This document shows, one piece after another, positions 38,948 through 47,598 of a stretch of DNA of 53,537 nt; the stretch's first letter is position 1; each line of letters begins with the position of its first letter. This stretch comes from an uncultured Bacteroidota bacterium (GTDB lineage Bacteria; Bacteroidota; Bacteroidia; Flavobacteriales; Flavobacteriaceae). The stretch is from NCBI GenBank assembly GCA_902514625.1, contig CABXRK010000006.1, positions 1 through 53,537 of the forward strand, in the 5' to 3' direction. The notes below the pieces were generated by a model. It was not told where the DNA came from and did not search any database. It worked only from the letters and a program-made list of their open reading frames with translations. The position numbers and the translations under genes were made by a program.

Positions 38948-39984
38948 TATTTAAATTCTATAAAGTTGATTTTTAATGGCATTCCTCTTTCCAAATTCTT
39001 ATTTACTTTTTTACCTATTACTTCTTCATAATATTTCGGATGAAGGCCAAATCCTGGTCTAATAGATTTGATATTTTTATCAGTTAAAACCTCTCCTTTC
39101 TTTATATCTTTAATAACATATAGTGATCTGCTAAAGTCTTTCCCTTTTAATTGATTTTCAGTCAAAGTATAATCAATAGCTCCAATAGATTTTTCAGCAT
39201 CTCTTATCGCTTGAACCATATTTTTAAATTGTTTCCTGTCTAATGAAAAACTAGCATCTGGTCCTCCTAATGATTTATCCAATATAAAATGTTTTTCAAT
39301 AATTTTAGCTCCCATACATGTTGCTACAATAGGAGAGACAATTCCCAATGTATGATCTGACAAACCCGGAATAACATTAAATCTTTTTTTAATATCATTA
39401 ATCATTAACAAATTAGCTTCATTTATTGGTGCAGGGTAACTTGAAGTACATTTTAAAACAGCTATATCACAATCCCCTTGGCTTCTAATAGTTTTAATTG
39501 CAAGGTTAATATCATCAATATTAGCAATGCCTGTTGATATTATTATTGGCTTTCCTTTTGAAGATATGTATTTTATAAGTGGAATATCTGTAATCTCAAA
39601 AGATGCAATTTTATAAATTGGATTATCTAATTCTTCTAAAAAGTCAACTGCAGTAAAATCAAAAGGAGAAGAAAAACATATTAAACCTTCCTCTCTAGCA
39701 ACATTAAACAATTCTTTATGCCAATCCCATGGTGTATGAGCATTTTTATATAAATTGTAATAATAATCCCCATCCCAAATTGATCCTGAATTAATTATAA
39801 AATCTTTCTTTTTTGATTTGATCGTAATAGTATCTGCAGTATATGTCTGGAGTTTAATTGCGTCTGCTCCAGCAATCTTTGCAGCTTTAATAGTTTCAAT
39901 TGCAACTTTTTTTGAACCATTGTGATTTGCTGAAAGTTCTGCTACAATAAATACTTTTTTCGTTAATTCATTTAAATCAATCAT
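38947..39984 (-). CDS. pseI: Pseudaminic acid synthase
   Basis: A 345-residue NeuB-family enzyme that condenses a 2,4-diacetamido-trideoxy-altrose with phosphoenolpyruvate to give the nine-carbon pseudaminic acid. AELSANHNGS (14-23), GADAIKLQTYT, HTPWDW, FSSPFD, YKIASFE and IISTGIA follow the PseI pattern more closely than NeuB or LegI. A C-terminal antifreeze-like (SAF) domain is present (about 285-345, RSLYVIKDIKKGEVLT). Cytoplasmic. It overlaps the deacetylase gene by 8 nt. The presence of PseB, PseC and PseF homologues in the same operon supports pseudaminic rather than legionaminic or sialic acid. Confidence 0.92.
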   Translation of the reverse strand: MIDLNELTKKVFIVAELSANHNGSKKVAIETIKAAKIAGADAIKLQTYTADTITIKSKKKDFIINSGSIWDGDYYYNLYKNAHTPWDWHKELFNVAREEGLICFSSPFDFTAVDFLEELDNPIYKIASFEITDIPLIKYISSKGKPIIISTGIANIDDINLAIKTIRSQGDCDIAVLKCTSSYPAPINEANLLMINDIKKRFNVIPGLSDHTLGIVSPIVATCMGAKIIEKHFILDKSLGGPDASFSLDRKQFKNMVQAIRDAEKSIGAIDYTLTENQLKGKDFSRSLYVIKDIKKGEVLTDKNIKSIRPGFGLHPKYYEEVIGKKVNKNLERGMPLKINFIEFK

Positions 39985-40696
39985 TTCTATATATTCCTTT
40001 AATTAACATAAAAGCTTCAGCATATTTTTTATTAACATTTAAGCCATTATTCATAGCTATATTTTTAAGAGCTTTCTTTGATCTTGGATGAGGAAAAATT
40101 CTCTTCTCAATTGAATAAGAATTCATAGCTTTAATCTTAGAGTTTAGATTTTCAATTTTAAAAGGGAAAAAGAAATTTGGACTAAACTTTCTTGGATCAT
40201 TAGATGATTGCCATTCTGTGCTTGATGGTGTTTCAAATGAAAAAATACATTTTAAATTCTTGCAATTTTCATTAATGGGTCTTGTCGCAGTAATAACACT
40301 TTCAAAAATTATCTGATGATCAATATTAAGATCTCCACCATGATGGGTAAAAATAATATCGGGTTTAAAAATTTTAATTTCTTTTTCAATTAACCTAACA
40401 ACTTCAAGTCTAGCTATAGTATCAAATTTATTATCTGGCAAATCGTATAAACTAAGTTCATCATATCCAATAATTTTTTTCGATTCTTTTATACAATTCA
40501 TATGAATTTCTATTTCTTTAGAAATTTTTTTCTGATCTAAATCTTCATATCTTGATTTGATGCCTTTTGATAATATAACAACTCTAATAGTTGATTTTGT
40601 ATTTGTTTTTAGGTAGTTCATTGTAGCTCCAAGACCTAAAACTTCATCATCTGGGTGGGCTACAATTAACAATATTCTATCATTATTAAATTCCAT
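39977..40696 (-). CDS. PIG-L/LmbE-family N-deacetylase
   Basis: A 239-residue zinc deacetylase. The metal motif AHPDDE is at 13-18 (IVAHPDDEVLGLG) and the second ligand region HHGGDLNIDHQ follows near 118. The family removes N-acetyl groups from GlcNAc-type sugars. Lying between PseI and a methyltransferase/formyltransferase pair, it could free an amino group on the nonulosonic acid or its precursor for formylation or amidination. It starts one base after the upstream stop. Confidence 0.85.
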   Translation of the reverse strand: MEFNNDRILLIVAHPDDEVLGLGATMNYLKTNTKSTIRVVILSKGIKSRYEDLDQKKISKEIEIHMNCIKESKKIIGYDELSLYDLPDNKFDTIARLEVVRLIEKEIKIFKPDIIFTHHGGDLNIDHQIIFESVITATRPINENCKNLKCIFSFETPSSTEWQSSNDPRKFSPNFFFPFKIENLNSKIKAMNSYSIEKRIFPHPRSKKALKNIAMNNGLNVNKKYAEAFMLIKGIYRND

Positions 40697-40697
40697 T

Positions 40698-41462
40698 TTA
40701 TTTTTTTTTGGCTATCATTAGCATTATTTTTTTAGTATTTATAAAGTGTCTATTAACTTCAAAAAAAGTATCTATTTTTTCAATTAATTTAGATTTAAAA
40801 TTTTGATCGAAAAAAGTAGAATTTTCCCAATAATTATAAAATTCGGAACTATTCATCCATTTTATAATATTTTTTACTTTATAAATATTCAATTCATCAA
40901 ATTCTTTAAGAGCAAAATTTAAAACATCATCATACATAAATTTAGAACATGTATATTTAATTTTATCTTCTATTATTAATCCTGTTGATTCTACCATTTC
41001 AAAAATCTGATAATTATTATCTCCATGTGGTCCCATTACTATAAATATTCCCTCATTGTTTAATATTTGATATATGCTTTTTAAAAGCATTTTAATATTA
41101 TTCGAGTAATATAAACCATATGAAACAAAAACAATATCATATTTTTTTTCAGTACTATTAACATAAGAATCCATGTCTTCATTAATAATATTCATCCTAC
41201 CAGGATTAAAAAATGAGGAATTTTCAACTATTTTTAGAGAGTCTAGGGATAAGTCAAGGAAATCAAAATCACTATTTTTAAAGTGTTTACTTAAATATTC
41301 TGACTGCCTTCCTATACCTGAACATAATTCCAAAATCTTAAGATTAATGTTTTTTTTAGGTATGATATTAAATGCCCATTTATTAATATTTACTTTTTGA
41401 TTTTTTTCATTTTCATTTATACGACTTTTTAATGATTCAGAATTTATTGCTCTATTTTTCAT
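40698..41462 (-). CDS. Class I SAM methyltransferase
   Basis: A 254-residue Rossmann methyltransferase with motif I KILELCSGIGRQSEYL, the acidic LDLSLDSL turn, and YDIVFVSYGLYY as motif IV. It overlaps the formyltransferase gene by 11 nt, so it is probably part of the sugar-decoration steps (O- or N-methylation). The target is unknown. Confidence 0.8.
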   Translation of the reverse strand: MKNRAINSESLKSRINENEKNQKVNINKWAFNIIPKKNINLKILELCSGIGRQSEYLSKHFKNSDFDFLDLSLDSLKIVENSSFFNPGRMNIINEDMDSYVNSTEKKYDIVFVSYGLYYSNNIKMLLKSIYQILNNEGIFIVMGPHGDNNYQIFEMVESTGLIIEDKIKYTCSKFMYDDVLNFALKEFDELNIYKVKNIIKWMNSSEFYNYWENSTFFDQNFKSKLIEKIDTFFEVNRHFINTKKIMLMIAKKK

Positions 41463-42102
41463 CTGTACTTTTAAATATTTTTAATATATATTTTAACCCT
41501 TTATATTCAAAAAAAGCAGGATATCTTTCATTATCAACAACCCTTAAAAGATTAAAATTTTCAATAATTGTTTTATTTATATCCAAAACACTATCCTCAG
41601 TAATTCTTCTTTTATAAAAAGAACTTTTTCCAATTTGAGGCACAGCATTCACTTTTTCGTAATTATTTATAAACTTTCCTAAAAGATAAAATGATTTTTC
41701 TGCTTGTTTTTTTCTAATCTCATCTATTAATTCATTCCCGCTTAATTGAATGAAATCTTTATAGTAATAAGATCCACCATCAAACTTTTTTGAAGCTTCA
41801 AATAAAGTTATAGGAATTCTATTTATACCTTCTAAAACTTGATAAGTAATTGGAGACCAGCCTTTCCCTCTAGGCAAGTCGCTTTCATGAACTATCAAAT
41901 TAAATTTATTTAATTGTAATTTATTAAAAAGCTTTTCACAGGATAATAAAATTAAAATGTCTCCTTTTAAAACTTTTTGATGATTATGAACTAATTTACA
42001 TGAATGTCCATTTAATTTATTTTTTTTAATAAATTCTTTAGCATAAGGAATAATCCAAGAATTTATGTTGTCAATAAGGATTTGGATCTTTAATGGTTTC
42101 AT
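41452..42102 (-). CDS. Sugar formyltransferase-like protein
   Basis: A 216-residue protein with the formyltransferase (FMT-type) catalytic region: VHESDLPRGKGW keeps the His and SxLPxxxG pattern and FDGGSYYYK keeps the downstream Asp-Gly of the N-H-D triad. The triad Asn is replaced by Ile (IVH instead of NVH). It would use N10-formyl-tetrahydrofolate to formylate an amino sugar; 7-N-formyl pseudaminic acid is known in bacterial O-antigens and fits the context. It is linked by a 1-nt overlap (TAATG) to the PseH-like gene. Confidence 0.78.
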   Translation of the reverse strand: MKPLKIQILIDNINSWIIPYAKEFIKKNKLNGHSCKLVHNHQKVLKGDILILLSCEKLFNKLQLNKFNLIVHESDLPRGKGWSPITYQVLEGINRIPITLFEASKKFDGGSYYYKDFIQLSGNELIDEIRKKQAEKSFYLLGKFINNYEKVNAVPQIGKSSFYKRRITEDSVLDINKTIIENFNLLRVVDNERYPAFFEYKGLKYILKIFKSTDEK

Positions 42103-42659
42103 TATAAAAATTTAGAATGAATTAGAATATCAATAGGCTTACCTTTATAATTATAATGTTTAACCAGCCTAGCCTCTTCAATAAATTTATTTTTAAATAA
42201 AACTTCATATAATTTAGGTCTTAAATTATATGAATAAATATAAATTTTACTTAAACCTAAAACTTTAAACGAAACTTCTTCTATCATAAATAAAAATTTG
42301 GACCAATAAGTATTAAAATATATCGCTTCTTCATTAGTATTTATCAGAAAAGAAATCTCAGCATTTTTATTTTTCCAATCAATATGAACTAGTCCCCCAT
42401 ATCCCTTGAAAAGATTGTCTTTAAAAAAAGAAAATAAAATTTGTTCAGGAAATTTTTTATTAAATAATGGTCTAATTTTATGTTTAAAATATTCTTCTTG
42501 TTCTTTTTTAGAAATTTTTTTTGATTGTCTTAAATGATATAATTGCTCATTTCGCCATCTCAAAATTGTATATTTATCCTTATCTCTTATTGGAGAAATA
42601 CTGAATTCCTCAATAATATATTTTTGCTTACTTAACGATTTGTATTCTTTATCAATCAT
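42102..42659 (-). CDS. pseH: GNAT acetyltransferase, PseH-like
   Basis: A 185-residue GNAT protein with the PseH-type opening ISPIRDKDKYTILRWRNEQ and a following YF..K linker (residues about 20-60), and a GNAT core ending KIYIYSYNLRPKLYEVLFKNKFIEEA. PseH acetylates the 4-amino group of UDP-4-amino-4,6-dideoxy-altrosamine, the third step to pseudaminic acid. The motifs are weaker than for PseB/C/F/I, so the symbol rests on context. It overlaps hisF-like by 4 nt. Confidence 0.72.
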   Translation of the reverse strand: MIDKEYKSLSKQKYIIEEFSISPIRDKDKYTILRWRNEQLYHLRQSKKISKKEQEEYFKHKIRPLFNKKFPEQILFSFFKDNLFKGYGGLVHIDWKNKNAEISFLINTNEEAIYFNTYWSKFLFMIEEVSFKVLGLSKIYIYSYNLRPKLYEVLFKNKFIEEARLVKHYNYKGKPIDILIHSKFL

Positions 42660-43402
42660 ACTCTTACTGAAATATTATTTTCCTTCATAGAGGTCTTTAC
42701 ATCGTATGGAGTAAATTGGGTGAAATGAAAAATACTAGATGCTCCAAGTGCTCCATAAAATTTTGAATTAATTAATTTTATAAAATCTTCTGGAACCCCA
42801 GCTCCTCCAACTGCAATAATTGGTTTTTGTGTTAATTTTTTACATTGTTCATATAATTCAATATCAAACCCACTCATACATCCATCTTTATCAACTGAAT
42901 TAATAACATATTCCCCTACCTCACATTCATTCATTTCTTTAATAAACTCATTAACTATTTTATTGTTTTTTCTATAATCTTTAATAATATAATTTTCATT
43001 ATCCTTAATAGCATCAATTGAAATAGAAATACATTGACTTCCAAAATATTCAACAGCTCTTTTAATGAATTTTTTATCATCTAATGCCTTAGTTTTAATT
43101 AAAACCTTATCAGCTCCAATTTTTAATAAGTTTGAAATATCATCAAAAGAAGAGACCCCACCTCCAATAGTTACAGGCATAAAACATTCATCTATAACTT
43201 TTTTGACAAGATTTAAATTAATTTTTCTGTTTTCTCTTGAAGCAGTAATATCAATAAAAACTAATTCATCTACATCTCTTGAATTATAAACTCTAGCTGA
43301 TTGTATAGGATTACCTAATATTCTAGTAGAATTAAAGTTTTTAGTTTTAACTAAACTTAATCCATTAAAAGTCAATATCGGTATAATTCTTATTTTAAGC
43401 AT
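42656..43402 (-). CDS. HisF-like ammonia-transfer partner of the sugar amidotransferase (WbuZ type)
   Basis: A 248-residue TIM barrel like imidazole-glycerol-phosphate synthase HisF. The canonical HisF Asp in IIPCLDV is absent: the strand reads RIIPILTFNG with Thr11. This is typical of the WbuZ paralogues in glycan loci rather than of histidine synthesis. It would channel ammonia from the HisH-like subunit to the amidotransferase encoded at 44000. Overlap with hisH-like is 8 nt. No other his gene is in the window. Confidence 0.87.
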   Translation of the reverse strand: MLKIRIIPILTFNGLSLVKTKNFNSTRILGNPIQSARVYNSRDVDELVFIDITASRENRKINLNLVKKVIDECFMPVTIGGGVSSFDDISNLLKIGADKVLIKTKALDDKKFIKRAVEYFGSQCISISIDAIKDNENYIIKDYRKNNKIVNEFIKEMNECEVGEYVINSVDKDGCMSGFDIELYEQCKKLTQKPIIAVGGAGVPEDFIKLINSKFYGALGASSIFHFTQFTPYDVKTSMKENNISVRV

Positions 43403-44000
43403 TTCCTTTAAAATATTTTTTTAATAATATTAATCCAGAGTTTTGACTTTTTTCAGGATGAAACTGTGTTGCAAAAATATTATCCTTCTTAATTGATCCA
43501 ACTAGAGGCCCTCCATAATCAAAATAGCTATTTACACAACTAAAGTCTTTAGGTTTAGCATGATAACTATGAATAAAATAAAAATTGTTTTCAAGTGAAT
43601 CTTTAAAACCTTTTTCTAAATTATATGTTATATTATTCCATCCTAAATGAGGTATTATTAATCCTTTGGGTTCTATTTTCTTTACTTCTCCTTTAATCCA
43701 TCCTAACCCTTTTGTTGGAAATGGTTCATCTCCTCTCTCAAAAATCAATTGCATACCTAAACAAATTCCAAGAAATTTTTTTTTTCTAACTATTACCTCT
43801 TCAGTTAGAATATTAACTAAATTTCTTTCTTTTAAATTTTTCATCCCCTGAAAAAAAGAACCTACTCCTGGTAATAATATACTGCTTGAATTTTTTATTT
43901 GAACTTTATCATGAGTAATTAAATTTTTTATTCCTAAAAAATTTAAAGATTTTTGTACAGATGCTAAATTTCCAAGACCATAATCAATTATTGCAACCAT
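43395..44000 (-). CDS. HisH-like glutaminase subunit (WbuY type)
   Basis: A 201-residue class I glutamine amidotransferase with nucleophile C80 in GICLGMQ and the His-Glu pair H181/E183 in QFHPEKS; the oxyanion loop LLPGVGSF is at 42-49. It releases ammonia from glutamine for the HisF-like partner. Coupled by overlap to both neighbours (1 nt with the amidotransferase gene, 8 nt with hisF-like). Paralogue of the histidine enzyme, used here for sugar acetamidination. Confidence 0.9.
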   Translation of the reverse strand: MVAIIDYGLGNLASVQKSLNFLGIKNLITHDKVQIKNSSSILLPGVGSFFQGMKNLKERNLVNILTEEVIVRKKKFLGICLGMQLIFERGDEPFPTKGLGWIKGEVKKIEPKGLIIPHLGWNNITYNLEKGFKDSLENNFYFIHSYHAKPKDFSCVNSYFDYGGPLVGSIKKDNIFATQFHPEKSQNSGLILLKKYFKGNA

Positions 44001-45148
44001 TATTCAATTTTAAAATTTGGAATTAAATTAAATTCTTTATCTCTCTTAAAACTTCCGTTTTCATCTTGCTGAAATAAAATCGGATTTGTAAAAGAATCTA
44101 TTATTTTGTCAATTTCATTTTTTTTCATTCCAGAATATTCTATAAACGATTTCACTCCAAAATGCGGATATTTACCATCAAATTTGAGTACTTTTTCTAT
44201 ACCTTCCTTCCTTGTCATTCTCTTATTTCTTATATCAATACATACATGATCAGTAGCCCTGCCAAATCCATATTTAACATATTTCAGATAGTCATGAAGA
44301 CCTACTAAACGCTCATCTAAATTTTCATAATTTGTATAAGTGCCTTCTAATGGACCATCTTCTTTTACTTTAAATCCATTTTTTTTTACAATTTCTAATT
44401 GCTTTCTAGCATCCCAAAAAAAGTATGAACCCAAAAATACTCCAGTTACTCCTATTTTATTTATTTCTTCGTCACTTGGATAAAAATAAGGAGTTAACTC
44501 TTTTTCTGTTATTCCATCAACTCCAATCATATCAATAATTCTATTTCCAAGTAATCCGCCAAATTCTTCTAACCATTTTCGATCAAGCACCCTACTTTGA
44601 ACAGATCGTAAATCAGGACCACCATATTCCATTTGTGAATTTTCTCCCCATATAATCAACGGAATATTCATTTTTACAGCCATCATAACAGGAATTGTGA
44701 AAATACCAATATGATTTGGCCACATTTCATCTCCAATTCTTTTAAATGATTCAATTACCATTGTTTTATATACTTTATGGTTCTTTTTAAAATGTATTAA
44801 ATCAATTCCTAATCGAGTTATATTATCCAAATTTTGATTACCAAGTTTAGTTGCATATGTTGTTTCAAAACAAACACAAAGAGGATTCATGCCGCATATC
44901 TCTTTCATAAAATAAGCCTGATATGTACTATCTTTACCTCCACTTACTGGTATTAAACAGTCATATCCTATACCATCTTTTTTATAATGCTCAACTATTT
45001 CGAAAAACTCTTTTTTTCTTTTATTCCAATCAATCCCATCATCTTTTTTAAAAGCTGATTGACATGCACTACATAAACCTTCATCATTAAAAGATAAATC
45101 AGGTTTAGTGTTAGGAAACACACAATTAATACAATGTTCTAATTTCAT
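44000..45148 (-). CDS. pseA: N-acetyl-sugar amidotransferase (PseA/WbpG-like)
   Basis: A 382-residue enzyme with an N-terminal four-cysteine knuckle (C6, C9, C26, C29) and an ATP PP-loop SGGKDS (69-74). The family changes an N-acetyl group to an acetamidino group using ATP and ammonia from HisH/HisF-type partners, both encoded next to it. PseA does this for pseudaminic acid; WbpG acts on a diacetamido-mannuronic acid. PseB/C/F/I neighbours favour PseA, while legionaminic-type and WbpG-type acceptors cannot be excluded. Overlaps: 4 nt (ATGA) with the methylase, 1 nt with hisH-like. Confidence 0.88.
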   Translation of the reverse strand: MKLEHCINCVFPNTKPDLSFNDEGLCSACQSAFKKDDGIDWNKRKKEFFEIVEHYKKDGIGYDCLIPVSGGKDSTYQAYFMKEICGMNPLCVCFETTYATKLGNQNLDNITRLGIDLIHFKKNHKVYKTMVIESFKRIGDEMWPNHIGIFTIPVMMAVKMNIPLIIWGENSQMEYGGPDLRSVQSRVLDRKWLEEFGGLLGNRIIDMIGVDGITEKELTPYFYPSDEEINKIGVTGVFLGSYFFWDARKQLEIVKKNGFKVKEDGPLEGTYTNYENLDERLVGLHDYLKYVKYGFGRATDHVCIDIRNKRMTRKEGIEKVLKFDGKYPHFGVKSFIEYSGMKKNEIDKIIDSFTNPILFQQDENGSFKRDKEFNLIPNFKIE

Positions 45149-45771
45149 GAATTATCTTTTTTAAGTAAAAACCAATTAATATCATCTTGAGGGAAACTTT
45201 TATCCCTATGATAACTAAATCCATAATCTAACAAAGAAATATCAGGGTAAATATCCATTATATCTCCTGCAAAATCCCTCTTAAATAATCTATCCTTATG
45301 CCCTCTATATTTAATAGCAATAGGAGTAGGATTATAATACTCAGCAATTAAAATATATCTATTACTCATCTCATAAAGTTTTTTATAAACAATCTCTAAT
45401 TTTTCAGGATTAATATGAATTAAAACTCCTTTAGCTAAAACCAAATTAAAAGTTTCTTGTATATTAAAATCAAAAATTGACTTATTAAAAGTATTTTCTT
45501 TCCCTATTAGCTTAGAAAGATTTTCACTTGCTTTAAAATTTATCTCAATTCCCTTTTGCATTATTTCAGGATAAAGCAACTTAAGGGCCTTTAAATTCAT
45601 TCCTATATTTGCTCCAAACTCAATACAAGATTTTAATTTATTAGCTTGCTTTAAAGCCATTGAAAAAAAATTTAAATTTGAAGCTAATAAATTTTTCCCT
45701 TTATTTCTATCTATATAATCATTTCCAAAGTTTCCTGCCCAAAATGATTCTTGTTCTGTTGAATAACTCAT
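45145..45771 (-). CDS. Pseudaminic-acid-associated methylase (TIGR03587 type)
   Basis: A 208-residue SAM methyltransferase whose start STEQESFWAGNFGNDYIDRN is the hallmark of the family found in pseudaminic acid loci. Motif I is IEFGANIGMNL and the late ILIAEYYNP region is also typical. It may methylate the Pse moiety or a precursor, but the reaction is not established. ATGA overlaps on both sides tie it to PseF and PseA. Confidence 0.88.
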   Translation of the reverse strand: MSYSTEQESFWAGNFGNDYIDRNKGKNLLASNLNFFSMALKQANKLKSCIEFGANIGMNLKALKLLYPEIMQKGIEINFKASENLSKLIGKENTFNKSIFDFNIQETFNLVLAKGVLIHINPEKLEIVYKKLYEMSNRYILIAEYYNPTPIAIKYRGHKDRLFKRDFAGDIMDIYPDISLLDYGFSYHRDKSFPQDDINWFLLKKDNS

Positions 45772-46457
45772 TTTATTTTTAATTTATATTTTAACTCTGC
45801 TAATTTCCAGTCTTCAAGATTATCTATGTCTTGTATCTCATTTTGTGAAACGACAAATCCAGAGGTATTATTTGAAATTAAACTCTTATTTTTTAAAAGC
45901 TTTTTAATATTAAACCAGTAAAATTGTCCACTATCATGATAAGATTTTTTTAAATCTTGAGTCCTTTTCACACTATTTTTTGGAGCTACAAAATTTAATT
46001 TCTTGTTATAATCAAAATGTAAAGCTCTTTCAACTGGATGAGAGAACTCTACTACTGGGAAAACCGTATCCCAATTCTCTTCTATAATTTTCTCATATCC
46101 ACTTTTTAATAATTTTTTAGAAACTAATGGTGCTGCTGGATATATACAACATCCATATTCATAAATCTTGTTCTTTTCTTTATATATACTTAACACTTCA
46201 TTAAGTACATCATAAGTTGTAGCAAAATCATCAGAATTTTTCTTTGAACGGAAAAATGGTACTTTTGCTCCATATTTTTTTGAAATTTCAGCTATTTCAA
46301 GATCATCAGTTGAAACGATTATTTCATCAAATAATTTTGATTTTAAAACTGCATTTATCGAATATGCTATTATAGGCTTTCCTAAAAAACTTTTTATACT
46401 TTTTCTAGGAATTCTTTTACTTCCTCCCCTTGCTGGTATAATTGCTATACTATTCAT
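45768..46457 (-). CDS. pseF: CMP-pseudaminic acid cytidylyltransferase
   Basis: A 229-residue nucleotidyltransferase with the CMP-NulO synthetase P-loop AIIPARGGSKRIPRKSI (5-21) and IIVSTDDLEIAEISKKYGA. SDDFATTYDVLNEVL is the PseF type. It activates Pse with CTP as CMP-Pse. It is a single domain, not fused to PseG or PseH. Overlaps pseC by 8 nt and the methylase by 4 nt. Confidence 0.92.
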   Translation of the reverse strand: MNSIAIIPARGGSKRIPRKSIKSFLGKPIIAYSINAVLKSKLFDEIIVSTDDLEIAEISKKYGAKVPFFRSKKNSDDFATTYDVLNEVLSIYKEKNKIYEYGCCIYPAAPLVSKKLLKSGYEKIIEENWDTVFPVVEFSHPVERALHFDYNKKLNFVAPKNSVKRTQDLKKSYHDSGQFYWFNIKKLLKNKSLISNNTSGFVVSQNEIQDIDNLEDWKLAELKYKLKIK

Positions 46458-47598
46458 AAAAAGAAATTATTTTATTAATAACATATTCTTGTTCTTTAAC
46501 TTTTAGATCTGGATACATTGGTAAGCTCAAGCATTTATTATAATAATCTTCAGCAATAGGAAAACTTTGTTGTCCATATTTTTCTTTATAATAATTTGAA
46601 ATATGAAGTGGTATATAATGAACTTGGCAAAATATATTGTTTTCTTTTAGATAATTATATAATTCTAAACGATTATGAATTTTAATAACAAATAAATGAT
46701 AAGCATGCCCTTTTTGATTATTAGCAAAAGGCACTTTTATCAAAGTATTTTTAAAAGCATTTATATAACGACTTGCAATTAATCTTCTTTTTTTAATATT
46801 TTCAAAGGCTATATCTAACTGAGAAATCCCTAAAGCACATAAAATATCAGCCATTCTATAATTGTATCCCAAAGTTTCTATCTCATAGTACCATCCCTTT
46901 TCTTTTTTTAACTTTTGATCTATATTTTTATTTATACCATGTGATCTAAGCTTTAAAAGTTTATTATAAATTTTTTCATTATTTGTCGTTATCATACCTC
47001 CTTCACCACATGCTATGTGCTTTACTGGATGGAAAGAAAAAATCCCAACATCTGCAAAATTTCCATTACCACATTTTTGTTCTTCCCTCTTACTATCAAT
47101 AAAAAATCCACCTGGAGCATGACATGAATCTTCTATAATCCAAAGATCATGTTCATTAGCAAGCTCCCTAAAAGCCTCAAGATCAACAGGATATCCTGCA
47201 TAATCAATTGGAATAATTCCTTGATAAGTCCCTTTAGGAGAAGATTCTAATTTATTTTTTACCAATTGTACATCTAAACATAGTGTTTCCGGATCTATAT
47301 CACAAAATTCTATTTTACCACCACAATAATGGATACAATTTGCAGAGGCTACAAAAGTAATAGGAGAAGTTATTACTTTGCTTTTGTGATTTACTCCTAA
47401 AGCAATAGCTGATAGATGAAGTGCCGCTGTTCCATTAGAAACAGATACAGCATATTTGGATTCAACATAATTAGCAAATTTTTTTTCAAAATTGAGAACT
47501 TTAGGCCCTTGAGTTAAAAAATCATCCTTAAGAACTTCAACGACTGATTGAATATCTTGTTCCGAAATACTTTGTTTTGAATAATTAATTTTTTTCAT
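46450..47598 (-). CDS. pseC: UDP-4-amino-4,6-dideoxy-altrosamine transaminase
   Basis: A 382-residue PLP enzyme. The PLP-lysine is K193 in SFHPVKHIACGEGGM, the exact PseC context, with VSNGTAALHLSAIALG (53-68) and EDSCHAPGG in the pocket. It aminates C4 of the PseB product with glutamate. It differs clearly from the PglE-like transaminase at 15-16 kb, so the locus makes two separate 4-amino sugars. It overlaps pseB by 4 nt (ATGA) and pseF by 8 nt. Confidence 0.93.
   Translation of the reverse strand: MKKINYSKQSISEQDIQSVVEVLKDDFLTQGPKVLNFEKKFANYVESKYAVSVSNGTAALHLSAIALGVNHKSKVITSPITFVASANCIHYCGGKIEFCDIDPETLCLDVQLVKNKLESSPKGTYQGIIPIDYAGYPVDLEAFRELANEHDLWIIEDSCHAPGGFFIDSKREEQKCGNGNFADVGIFSFHPVKHIACGEGGMITTNNEKIYNKLLKLRSHGINKNIDQKLKKEKGWYYEIETLGYNYRMADILCALGISQLDIAFENIKKRRLIASRYINAFKNTLIKVPFANNQKGHAYHLFVIKIHNRLELYNYLKENNIFCQVHYIPLHISNYYKEKYGQQSFPIAEDYYNKCLSLPMYPDLKVKEQEYVINKIISFYE

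Noticed and set aside
42656-44000. HisH/HisF as histidine biosynthesis genes
   Set aside because: No other his gene is present, HisF lacks the catalytic Asp in its first strand, and both genes overlap a sugar amidotransferase gene.
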